A DNA stretch of 12,884 bases. Source: an uncultured Fretibacterium sp. (GTDB taxonomy: Bacteria; Synergistota; Synergistia; Synergistales; Aminobacteriaceae). Under the pieces are notes generated by a model. That model searched no databases. It was not told the DNA's origin and was given only the letters and a program-made list of their open reading frames with translations. Every line of letters starts with the position of its first letter. Position 1 is the first letter of the stretch. The stretch lies in NCBI GenBank assembly GCA_937899395.1, contig CALBPU010000116.1, positions 1 to 12,884 on the forward strand. Direction: 5' to 3'. The position numbers were made by a program, and so were the translations under genes. Shown here piece by piece: positions 1 to 7,300 of this stretch.

Positions 1-263
1 AGCTGATTGACGGAGATGTTTACGTCTATCCGAATCCCCGAACTGACGGACAGGAGTACAAGGGCGAAATTCGTTACGTTGACAAAGAATTGGGCTATTG
101 CGTTCAGTTAAGCGGCAAGCGCAGTCTTTTTGCTCACAGGCTTGAAAAATTAGAGAGGATTCCCGAAGTCGGTGAAAATCTCAAAATTTCTTTTGCGGAC
201 GATTCCCACAAAGCGACACTGACGGCGCAGGACACGAGAACTCGCAGTCGTTGCAGAAAATAA
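1..263 (+). CDS. KfrB-like domain protein, C-terminal end (5' truncated by window)
   Basis: An open frame enters from the left edge (first full codon at 3) and stops at TAA 261-263, giving 86 residues. Roughly residues 15-75 match the pattern I associate with KfrB domains: a G-E-I start, a beta-rich stretch, the SLFAHRLEKLE segment where KfrB usually has a conserved His and Leu, then a P-x-V-G-x-x-x-x-I strand. KfrB domains occur at the ends of large relaxases and other plasmid-transfer proteins, so this is probably the tail of a mobilisation protein; that role is inferred from the family and from the coupling-protein gene downstream. The last 14 residues are Arg/Thr-rich and unremarkable. 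A homologous copy of the same domain lies at 594-911. The frame is secure; the domain name is recalled from pattern and less certain. Confidence 0.65.
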   Translation, partial: LIDGDVYVYPNPRTDGQEYKGEIRYVDKELGYCVQLSGKRSLFAHRLEKLERIPEVGENLKISFADDSHKATLTAQDTRTRSRCRK

Positions 264-351
264 TTTAAGGAGCTAAAAAAATAGCAGACAGCAATGAAAA
301 TTTTAATTTTATTCACGAAGAACACAGAAAAATTAACGATAAGGCTAAATC

Positions 352-381
352 TTGACAAAAAAAATATATCCCGTCTATAAT
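352..381 (+). promoter_or_regulatory. Near-consensus sigma-70 promoter
   Basis: A perfect -35 TTGACA at 352-357 and a perfect -10 TATAAT at 376-381 are separated by 18 nt. Transcription should start near 388. The nearest downstream candidates are a 24-residue hydrophobic open frame (399-473) with no ribosome-binding site, a hairpin at 445-472, and then the KfrB fragment and coupling-protein gene. It may drive a small RNA or the transfer operon. Confidence 0.6.
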
Positions 382-444
382 GTGTTTGTAATTTTTCAAT
401 GCCAAATACATTCACGGCAGGCGGAATATTTAACTTAATTCTAT

Positions 445-472
445 TATGCCTGATTATTTTTGTCAAGGCATA
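445..472 (+). other. Stem-loop downstream of the 352-381 promoter
   Basis: TATGCCT (445-451) pairs perfectly with AGGCATA (466-472) across a 14-nt loop. Three further outward pairs, one of them a G-U wobble, extend the stem to about 10 bp. The bases after it (GTAAGAAG) are not T-rich, so it does not look like a simple intrinsic terminator. It lies roughly 57 nt after the predicted start of the promoter at 352-381. Confidence 0.4.
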
Positions 473-593
473 GTAAGAAGTGTCTATTGGCAAATTATAC
501 CAGAGAGAGCGCGAAAAATAAAATCGTGATTCTCGGACGAAGCGGTTAAACCTTAGATAACAGCTTCTGAAAGGAACAATATAATATATATGA

Positions 594-911
594 CTAAGGC
601 GAAAAAGTGGGAAAAATGGCAGATTAGCTGATGGAAGTGTAAAAATAAAAATCGTCAGTCCCCGGCAATTTCCGAATCTCAAAGGCGCGGAAGTAGTTTC
701 GAGAACGAAAGATTCTTTGACGCTCGTGAAGGGTCGAAGTCTTTTTATTTACGAATTAAAACGCCTCGAACTCAAAGCCCCTGCAACTGGACAGATTGGC
801 GAAAAATTAGATTTGAAATGGCAGTCAGGTCAGGAAAAAGCCCAAGCAGTCAAATCCCTCGAACGCGAATATCATCACAGCGGAAGCCGCAGTCAGAGTG
901 AGGAGAGATAA
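594..911 (+). pseudogene. KfrB-like domain fragment without a credible start
   Basis: The frame is open from 594 to TAA 909-911, about 105 codons. It contains a full KfrB-like unit aligned to the one at 1-263: K-G-A-E-V-V, then GRSLFIYELKRLELK, then P-A-T-G-Q-I-G-E-K-L. The only in-frame start-type codon near the domain, TTG at 717, has no ribosome-binding site and would begin inside the domain. In another frame, ATG at 590 (AAGGAA at 571-576, a long 13-nt spacer) opens a 13-codon frame ending at TGA 629-631. That suggests one base was lost or gained near 612-632 in an originally intact gene. The Ser/Arg/Glu-rich C-terminus ends just before the coupling-protein gene and includes its ribosome-binding site. 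It could also be the displaced end of a larger upstream gene. Confidence 0.5.
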
Positions 912-913
912 AA

Positions 914-2815
914 ATGAAAACTACAATCAAGGGCAATTATTCATTCCGAAAAGACTCGAAGCAAAAAATTTCAAAAGCTCCTGCGGTCATAGGCTTGATT
1001 TTAATTTTTCTCTCGTTCGTGGCTGGAACTCAATATTTTGCCTGGAACGTAGGCAAAAATCGGCTTCCGAATGAAATTTTAAGCTACGCAGGAATAAAAA
1101 TTTATTCGCCGATAGAAATTCTCGAATGGCTAAAATTATGGAAGAAAACTCACCGCGACATGAAAGACTTTACAGAGACTCTCGTAATCATGGGCGGCTG
1201 TGCGTTTATTGGAGTTGCGCTGATTGCAGTAACGATAAGGAACAGGAACGTCAAGCAGGACGCGGCGAATCTTTACGGCTCGGCTCAATACGCCGAACTT
1301 GACGAAATCCGCGAAGCTGGACTTCTGCCTCCCAAAAATGAAAAGGGCAAGGGCGTTTATGTCGGAGGCTGGATAAATCCGAAAGACGGTCAGCAATATT
1401 ATTTGCGCCACAACGGAAAAGAACACGTCATTGCACTTGCTCCGACACGTTCAGGGAAAGGCGTGGGCTTGGTCATTCCGACTTTGCTCTCGTGGGAACA
1501 TTCCGTAGTCGTACTCGATATTAAAGGCGAGAACTGGGCTTTGACTTCAGGTTGGCGGCATCAGAACGGACATAAGGTTTTGCGGTGGGATCCGACTGAC
1601 GCGATAGAGAGCAGGAGCGCAAGATATAACCCTCTTGCTGAAATCCGAATCGGGACGGTTTACGAAACGGGCGATGTTATGAACGTTGCAACGCTTTTAG
1701 TTGACCCTGACGGCAAAGGCGTTGACGGGCATTGGGAGCAGACTGCGCGGTCTCTGTTAATCGGCGCGATAACTCACGTTGTTTACAGGGCACGGAACGA
1801 GGGACGGACGGGAAATTTATCCGAAGTTTTGCATGAATTGACTGGCAACGGTTACGAGGACATGGCGAACTCATGGAAGCAGTATGAACACAAGCGTGAG
1901 GGCGATGTTTTTTATGACCCTACGGGAAAAGTTCGTGAAAGTCCCTGTCACCCAGTAGTTGAACAAGTTGCGAACGAAATGCTGAACCGAGCCGAAGAAG
2001 AAGCCTCATCAGTTTTATCGACAGCAGTGGCGAAGTTAGGACTTTACACCGACCCCGTTGTTGCGAGAAATACGGCAGTCAGCGATTTTCGGATTCAGGA
2101 CATTATGGACAATGAATCGCCAGTTTCGCTTTATTTAGTCTTAAATCCTACGAATATTCAACGGTTGAAGCCGTTAGTCCGGCTTTTTATTTCGCAGTTG
2201 ATTTTTATTTTAATGCCCGAAATGGAATTTCGCGGCGGACAGATGAAAGCTCCTTATAAACACCGACTCTTGTTATTGCTCGATGAATTTCCTGCACTTG
2301 GAAAATTAGGAATTTTTGAACAGGCAATAGCTTACTTCGGCGGCTGGAACATCAAGGCGTATTTAATTTGTCAGGATAAAGCACAGCTCGATGCGGCATA
2401 CGGCAAGGACGAATCGATAACCTCAAACTGCCACATCACGGTAGCTTACGCCCCGAACAAAGTCGAAACCGCGAAATATTTATCCGACAGGCTCGGCGTA
2501 ACGACCGTAATTAAAGAGCAGGAGAGCATTTCATTTCAGGGCGGAACGGGAATTTTTGCTAAGAAAAGCGTAACGAAGTCCCAGCAGGAAGTTCAGAGAG
2601 CGGTCTTAACTCCTGACGAAATTATGAGATTGCCTGGACCTGTGAAAGACGTAAATCAGAATATCACTGAACCCGGCGATATGTTAATTTTTTCGGCAGG
2701 ATTTCCTCCGATTTACGGAAAGCAGATTTTATATTTTCTTGACAAGATTTTTTCTGAACGCTCAAAGATTGACGCGCCTGAGAAAAGCGATGTTATTTAT
2801 GAAAAAGCGGCGTAA
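914..2815 (+). CDS. VirD4/TraG-type conjugative coupling ATPase (T4CP)
   Basis: This 633-residue protein is the inner-membrane hexameric ATPase that brings the relaxase-DNA complex to a type IV secretion channel. Two N-terminal membrane helices are visible at about residues 23-44 and 90-108, with an extracytoplasmic loop between. The Walker A motif is PTRSGKG at 177-183 (Lys182), and Walker B is a run of leucines followed by D457-E458-F. After these come the segment with I-C-Q-D-K-A-Q-L and the N-C-H-I-T-V-A-Y-A-P region typical of TraG/VirD4 proteins. Length is normal for the short, Gram-positive-style form. Start ATG 914 follows GAGGAG at 900-905 with an 8-nt spacer. The upstream neighbours are KfrB-like, which fits a mobilisation operon. 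No relaxase catalytic domain or other secretion gene lies in the window. Family assignment is firm. Confidence 0.95.
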   Translation: MKTTIKGNYSFRKDSKQKISKAPAVIGLILIFLSFVAGTQYFAWNVGKNRLPNEILSYAGIKIYSPIEILEWLKLWKKTHRDMKDFTETLVIMGGCAFIGVALIAVTIRNRNVKQDAANLYGSAQYAELDEIREAGLLPPKNEKGKGVYVGGWINPKDGQQYYLRHNGKEHVIALAPTRSGKGVGLVIPTLLSWEHSVVVLDIKGENWALTSGWRHQNGHKVLRWDPTDAIESRSARYNPLAEIRIGTVYETGDVMNVATLLVDPDGKGVDGHWEQTARSLLIGAITHVVYRARNEGRTGNLSEVLHELTGNGYEDMANSWKQYEHKREGDVFYDPTGKVRESPCHPVVEQVANEMLNRAEEEASSVLSTAVAKLGLYTDPVVARNTAVSDFRIQDIMDNESPVSLYLVLNPTNIQRLKPLVRLFISQLIFILMPEMEFRGGQMKAPYKHRLLLLLDEFPALGKLGIFEQAIAYFGGWNIKAYLICQDKAQLDAAYGKDESITSNCHITVAYAPNKVETAKYLSDRLGVTTVIKEQESISFQGGTGIFAKKSVTKSQQEVQRAVLTPDEIMRLPGPVKDVNQNITEPGDMLIFSAGFPPIYGKQILYFLDKIFSERSKIDAPEKSDVIYEKAA

Positions 2816-2864
2816 TTCAGTTATAATTCTCAGAAATTCAAAAAAATGATTTAGAGGTGAAAAA

Positions 2865-3047
2865 ATGAGTGTAATTGACAGCCGCAGATACGGACGGCGC
2901 AGTACAACGAGTTTTACCCGCGAGGAATTTGAACTGATACGCAACACTCCCCCGGCTGACCATACAGAACTTAGAGCTGAAAGTGCGCGGATAATGGAAA
3001 GAATGATGAAAGCACAAGGACTTCATAATGCCGTTGCTCAAAAATAA
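2865..3047 (+). CDS. Small charged protein, possible antitoxin partner of the GNAT protein
   Basis: This 60-residue protein starts at ATG 2865, 7 nt after AGAGG (2853-2857). It is rich in Arg and Glu. The N-terminal 20 residues are basic (several Arg and Ser/Thr), and a likely helix, E-L-R-A-E-S-A-R-I-M-E-R-M-M, follows. I do not recognise the family: it is not a clear ribbon-helix-helix or XRE protein. Its last 20 bases overlap the start of the downstream GNAT-like gene, so the two are almost certainly co-translated. A small basic/helical gene overlapping a larger acyltransferase gene is the arrangement of GNAT toxin-antitoxin pairs, which is why an antitoxin role is suggested; that role is inference from context only. 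Confidence 0.75.
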   Translation: MSVIDSRRYGRRSTTSFTREEFELIRNTPPADHTELRAESARIMERMMKAQGLHNAVAQK

Positions 3048-3594
3048 TATGCTTTACTGCGAACATCTTGGAGCTTCCGTAAATGATGCTTATGATATAG
3101 AAAATTTTTCAACTAAAGATGTTCGAGGCGCAGGACTTCTGAACTACATAAAGAATTTCGCGTTTGACGATGAAGCCCATAAGCGAATGCGTACATATTT
3201 AGTTAGGGCTAATAATTCTTCAGAACTTACGGGGTATTTTTCATTAAAAGCCGGACTAATTTCATTTAATGAGGGCGATGAAAGTGAAATAGCAAACTTT
3301 GACACTTTGCCCGGAATAGAGCTTGCAAATTTTGCCGTCAATAAAGAATATCTCGATAAGAATCCGAACGCAAAAGGTTTAGGGCTTTTAATTTTCAATG
3401 ATTTTATTCTACCCATAGTTAGGGATGTTTCTGATCGCGTAGGAGCTGAAGTTTTATATATTTTTGCCTTACCTTTCGAGGGGTATGGCAAATACGGTTT
3501 CATGAGACTTCCAGTAGAACGCGAAGACGAACTTCACAGAAGATTGAAGCCTCGTTACGACAGCGAATGCATTTTCATGTATCAAATGTTATGA
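3028..3594 (+). CDS. GNAT-fold N-acyltransferase, possible toxin
   Basis: This 188-residue protein has the order of motifs seen in GNAT acyltransferases. A central strand (I-E-L-A-N-F-A-V-N) leads to the acetyl-CoA loop K116-G-L-G119, followed by the helix L-I-F-N-D-F-I-L-P-I-V. A second strand (V-L-Y-I-F-A-L-P) follows, with the late Tyr-containing turn G-K-Y156-G-F. The Tyr before Gly-Phe corresponds to the general-acid position in TacT/AtaT-type toxins, but many non-toxic GNATs share it. The ATG at 3028 is preferred because AAGGA (3015-3019) sits 8 nt upstream; the next Met, at 3049, has no such site. It overlaps the preceding 60-residue gene by 20 nt. The usual L-I-x-Y-Y residues before K-Y-G-F are shortened here. 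The fold is probable; toxin activity is inferred from the neighbour. Confidence 0.75.
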   Translation: MPLLKNNMLYCEHLGASVNDAYDIENFSTKDVRGAGLLNYIKNFAFDDEAHKRMRTYLVRANNSSELTGYFSLKAGLISFNEGDESEIANFDTLPGIELANFAVNKEYLDKNPNAKGLGLLIFNDFILPIVRDVSDRVGAEVLYIFALPFEGYGKYGFMRLPVEREDELHRRLKPRYDSECIFMYQML

Positions 3595-3612
3595 AAATCA
3601 ATTTTTGTTCAG

Positions 3613-3650
3613 TTGAGTTTACGGAAACAATAAGCTATAATAACTTATAG
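3613..3650 (+). promoter_or_regulatory. XRE gene promoter with palindrome over the -10
   Basis: TTGAGT (3613-3618) and TATAAT (3636-3641) are spaced by 17 nt. The palindrome CTATAATAACTTATAG (3635-3650: 6-bp arms, 4-nt centre) covers the -10 box, and an offset pair ATAAG/CTTAT (3630-3634, 3644-3648) overlaps it. A dyad on the -10 box directly upstream of a repressor gene is the usual layout for autoregulation. The XRE protein below is the obvious candidate binder, but this is not shown. Confidence 0.55.
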
Positions 3651-3694
3651 AAAAAATTTATTTTTTTATTTTTTAATAAGGCAGGTGGAAAATT

Positions 3695-3937
3695 TTGGTA
3701 CTTACACTTAAAGATGGAATTAGGCGTAATCGTAAGAGAATGAATCTTACGATGGCTGGTTTAGGTCGCATTGTAGGTGCTGATAAATCCACCGTATCAC
3801 GTTGGGAAAAAGGAGAAATTAAGCCAACTGTTGATGGTCTGATAGAGTTGGCTGAAATTTTCGGTGTAACTGAAACTGAGTTGCTGCATCCCACAGCGGA
3901 AAACGAAGAAAACGAGGACAGTAAAAATGTTCAGTAA
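3695..3937 (+). CDS. XRE-family helix-turn-helix repressor
   Basis: This 80-residue DNA-binding protein starts at TTG 3695, 6 nt after AGGTGG (3683-3688). The Cro/CI-type domain fills residues 4-65. Residues 23-44 form the helix-turn-helix, with the S-T-V-S-R-W-E-K-G-E-I-K-P signature of XRE proteins, followed by the closing helices L-I-E-L-A-E-I-F-G-V and T-E-L-L. The tail is short and Glu/Asn-rich, with no second domain. It probably represses its own promoter (palindrome on the -10) and perhaps the replication genes to the right, since a long palindrome lies between. The family is certain; the targets are not. Confidence 0.9.
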   Translation: MVLTLKDGIRRNRKRMNLTMAGLGRIVGADKSTVSRWEKGEIKPTVDGLIELAEIFGVTETELLHPTAENEENEDSKNVQ

Positions 3938-4088
3938 TTCTAATTGCGGAACAGTAAAATTGTCCTTAAAAAATAACATCGCCTTAGTTCTCAAGACTAA
4001 GGCGGGGCGCAATACAAGCGAAATATTCTCGTTATTTTTTGCTTTCTTCTCACCTGTTAAAGTGAGTTATGCTTTAATATTGCGTTAA
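3927..4088 (+). CDS. Possible small coupled gene of 53 residues
   Basis: ATG 3927 overlaps the end of the XRE gene by 11 nt and has GAGGA at 3914-3918 with an 8-nt spacer, so translation is plausible. The 53-residue product has a mixed basic and hydrophobic composition with a short Phe-rich patch near residues 37-43, and I recognise no family. The DNA also carries the CGCCTTAGT inverted repeat and the left arm of the 80-nt palindrome. Its sequence may therefore be shaped by structure rather than protein, and I regard this gene as doubtful. Confidence 0.25.
   Translation: MFSNSNCGTVKLSLKNNIALVLKTKAGRNTSEIFSLFFAFFSPVKVSYALILR
3980..4004. repeat. Perfect 9-bp inverted repeat
   Basis: CGCCTTAGT (3980-3988) and ACTAAGGCG (3996-4004) form a perfect 9-bp stem with a 7-nt loop. 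The core ACTAAGGC recurs at 4180-4187 and at 593-600. There is no adjacent T-run on the plus strand, so a binding site is as likely as a terminator. On the minus strand a T6 run lies about 9 nt beyond the stem. Confidence 0.6.
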
Positions 4089-4131
4089 ACATTTTTAACG
4101 CAATTATTTTAGCATTACTTCTAAAACAGGT
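4052..4131. repeat. 80-nt imperfect palindrome upstream of the replication operon
   Basis: Nested matching arms run outward from a 4-nt centre (4090-4093). The inner arms are ATTGCGTTAAA (4079-4089) and TTTAACGCAAT (4094-4104), a perfect 11 bp. The middle arms are ATGCT and AGCAT, and the outer arms are ACCTGTT (4052-4058) and AACAGGT (4125-4131). The intervening stretches are near equal in length. As RNA it would be a long interrupted hairpin, and TTATTTT after the inner stem could allow termination. As DNA it resembles structures found at transfer origins, single-strand origins or dimeric repressor sites. Position between the repressor and the primase operon favours a control or origin role; which one is unknown. 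Confidence 0.6.
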
Positions 4132-4221
4132 CAAAGAATAAATCAGATTATTTCGTAAATATTGCCCTCGCCCCACCAAACTAAGGCAGATAAATAAAAC
4201 TTAGAAAGGAGGCGTAAGGAA

Positions 4222-4374
4222 TTGGCAACACTTGATGATTTTGATTATGAAGAAAAAAATCAGAACGAAGAATCAAAAAATTCTGATTCAATTTCACGTT
4301 GCCATTTTGAAAACGCCTCCCAAAATAAAAAAATCTCCGCTATTCGTGGTAGAATAACGGCACAAATAAATTAA
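4222..4374 (+). CDS. Small acidic hydrophilic protein leading the primase operon
   Basis: A 50-residue protein begins at TTG 4222, nine nt after a very strong AAAGGAGG (4205-4212), and ends at TAA 4372-4374, one base before the ATG of the primase gene. The N-terminal half is rich in Asp, Glu, Asn and Ser; the C-terminal half is basic with a single Cys-His pair near residues 27-28. I recognise no domain. The strong ribosome-binding site and the 1-nt gap suggest the primase gene, which lacks a good site of its own, depends on translation of this gene. It may also be a genuine accessory protein; nothing in the sequence decides this. Confidence 0.65.
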   Translation: MATLDDFDYEEKNQNEESKNSDSISRCHFENASQNKKISAIRGRITAQIN

Positions 4375-4375
4375 T

Positions 4376-7300
4376 ATGGATTTTATCGGGATGGATTTTA
4401 TCACGTTTATAGAAAAATTTCACGAGTGGCACGACAGCAAAGCAAGTTACGTTTTCTTGAAAGAAAAAATTCTCGGCAAGGTCGGGAGAACGGGCAAAAA
4501 AAATAATTTTTACTGGTTAGAAACGAACGACTTATATCTCGAAAGCGTAAGAAGTGCCATTGACGCCGATAAAGATTACTGGATTTCAGCCGCCGAAGTC
4601 TCTGAAAAAATTAAGGACAAGGACGGCAAGCCTGTTTTGCGCGAAAAATGGGTTACGTCAATGCCGTGTCATTTCCTGATTCTTGACTTGAACGTGGCTG
4701 TCGAAGCTGAAAATCTTAATCTCGATTTTAATTTGTCGGGAGAGCAGATGACGGAGCTTGTTCTTGAACATTGCCGCCAGCGCGGTCTGCCTGAGCCGAT
4801 AATTTGGGGCGACCACGAAGAATTAGCCCTCGTATGGTCTTTGGAAACGCCGTATTTTAAGTCTGACGAAAATTATCATGCCGACAGCAGAGGCAACTTT
4901 GTCCTTGATGAATTTAAGTTTAATTCTGATTGGGACGATGTTCAGAACCTGTTATGCGAAGATTTTAAGTACCTCGGAGCGAATCCGAAGAAAAAACACG
5001 CGCTCACGATGTTGCGAGTTCCGGGAACGTTCAACACCAGTGCGAACGTTCCTGTCCGTGTGCTTCATGACGCTGAAAAAACGACTGTCGAAAAAATTAA
5101 ATCGGGACTTAGTGATGTCCGCGAAAAAATCGAACGCCCGAATCTTGATGACAAAATCAATGAATTTTATGGTGATCATCAGGAATTTTTGAAATTCTGT
5201 GATGAATGCGATGAAACTGACGGAACAGACGCGAAAATTAAAAAATCCGCGCCGAAGCCGAAAATCAAAAAATCGAACTCGGCAGATTCAAAAGCGAAAA
5301 AGGAACAGGAAAAAGCGAAAAGGCAAGCTGAAATCAGAGAATTTGTGGCGAGGCAAAAAAATTTTCTCGATCAGGTTTATCAGGACGTTTTGGAGATCCA
5401 CCCTGCAAGCGATAAATACGTCTGTCTGAGTTTCAAGAGCGAAAAAGAATCTTGGAGACAAAACTTCGTTAAGGCAAAAGATTTATCGCGGGAATTACTG
5501 CATTTATGGTTTGCGCCTGATTTTTACGAAAAAAATATTTACGTCTCTCAGGCGGAATTTTTGAGCGACAGCAGCAGAAAAGAAGATAACGTTGCTTCAT
5601 TAAGTTTGAGTTTCCTTGACATTGACGGGAAATTCGCCGCGGAACAAAAAGATTTAACGCCCGAAGAATGGGCGAATCTTGTTCTCGAAGAATGCCGCTC
5701 GAAAAAAATTCCTTTGCCGGGCATAATCGTTTTCAGCGGCAACGGGCTTCACGTCAAATGGCTCTACAAAGAAGCCGTAACGCGCGAAAAATTAACACGC
5801 TGGGCAAAACTTCAAAGACGGCTCTGGAAAATTTTTGAAAGTTTCGGAGCAGACGCTCAGGCAAAAGACGCGGCGAGAGTTTTAAGAGTTCCGGGAACGA
5901 AGAACTGCAAGCCCGAAACGGTTGACCGTGATGTCAGGGTCGTTTATTCAAATCCCGAACGCTATGATTTTGAAGAATTTTCAAAAATAATTTTCAAAGT
6001 TCCAGGCTATGGCGATGTCAGCGAAGAGCCTGAATTTGAAAAAATCGAAAAATCTGCACCGAAATCGGAATTAAAATCGAAAAATTCGCCGTCGTGCTTG
6101 AAAAACGAAACAGCGAATAAAAATAAATTCGTGAAAAAATCTCACGCCTCGAGCCGTTCAATCGCGGAATTTAACGAACCCGAATTAAACGGGATCGGAA
6201 GAATTTACTGCAACTATGCCGTTTTATCGGCTGAAAAAATTTCGGGCGCGGACTTAAAAGAAAAAGCAGAAAAAATTAAAGCCCATTGCTCTGATTACTG
6301 GAACGGCTTGGGATTCCAAATTCCCAACGCGGTAATGTCCTTGAACGGAAAATTGATAGCCGTCTGGAAATATTCGGACTATCTGCCCGGCATTGCGCTT
6401 TCGCGCTGGCAGAGAACTCAGGAAGTAATTAATTATCACTTCAAGGACTGGGGCGCGAGGGACAATTCTGAATATCAGGATTATTCGGCTTTATTGCCCA
6501 TTTCTGAATTTACGGACGGGGAAGCCGAAGTCCTGAAAATTAACGCGGAATATAAATTCGATGACTTGGCGAACCGTGTTTTGCGTTATTCTCAACTCGA
6601 AGTCAGGGAATATAAAAAGCAAAGAGCCGCTGAAAAAGCAAAGGCTAAAGCTGAACGCGACATTAAAAATCTCGCGCCATTCAAAATCGCGCCTAAAAAA
6701 CGCACGGGGTCTTTCGCAGGACAGGCGGCACGGCGTTACGCCGACATCGTGAAATTAATCGAACTCAGGACTGACTCTCATGGCGAAGTTCCGCAGGGAC
6801 ATCGTGAATTGAGCGTATTCTGGGCTTTGGTCTGCGCGGCACAGGCAGGTTTAATCAGCAACTATAAAGAATTTGACGCTCTGAGATGGGAATTGACCTG
6901 CAAAAACGGGCTTTATTTCCGAATCGAAACTCACGCGGCTCTGTTTGAAACGTTGAGGAATAAATTCATACGCCACGAAGAGCTATATAAAGCAAAAACT
7001 GAAACTCTTATCGAAGAGTTAGGCATAACTATCGAGGAACAGGCTGAACTTGAAGTCCTGAGATATTTCCCGAAAAAGGAAAAGAAGCCGAAGAAAATTC
7101 CGCTCAGAATCCTCAAGCCTTGGGAAGACGAAGGGAAATCGGAACGGACTTGGTATCGCCATCGTCAGAAAGCCCGCGAAACCCTTGCCCTCGAATCGGC
7201 AGAAAATGAAGAATCGAAAAATGAAAATTTAACGGTTCTCTCAGTAAAAATGCGGATAATAATTTTGAAAGTTTTTCTCGAAATTTTTGCCGCTCAAACG

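Larger units (their letters stand above)
264..593. other. Gene-poor stretch with a promoter and hairpin
   Basis: About 330 bases without a convincing gene separate the two KfrB-like copies. It contains a ribosome-binding-like AAGGAG at 267-272 placed 8 nt before an ATA codon, a near-consensus promoter at 352-381, a hairpin at 445-472, and a TATAAT at 580-585 with no matching -35. A long minus-strand open frame runs across 134-682, but it overlaps the real plus-strand KfrB gene and has no ribosome-binding site, so I do not accept it. Confidence 0.5.

Noticed and set aside
134..682. A 182-codon minus-strand open frame
   Set aside because: It overlaps the real KfrB-like plus-strand gene and the KfrB fragment, has no ribosome-binding site, and reads as a Phe/Tyr/Ile-rich mix typical of antisense A/T-rich DNA.
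717..911. A 64-codon gene starting at TTG 717
   Set aside because: No ribosome-binding site precedes it and it starts inside a KfrB-like domain whose frame stays open back to 594. It is described as a broken fragment instead.
3049..3051. ATG 3049 as start of the GNAT-like gene
   Set aside because: No Shine-Dalgarno lies before it, while AAGGA is correctly spaced before ATG 3028.
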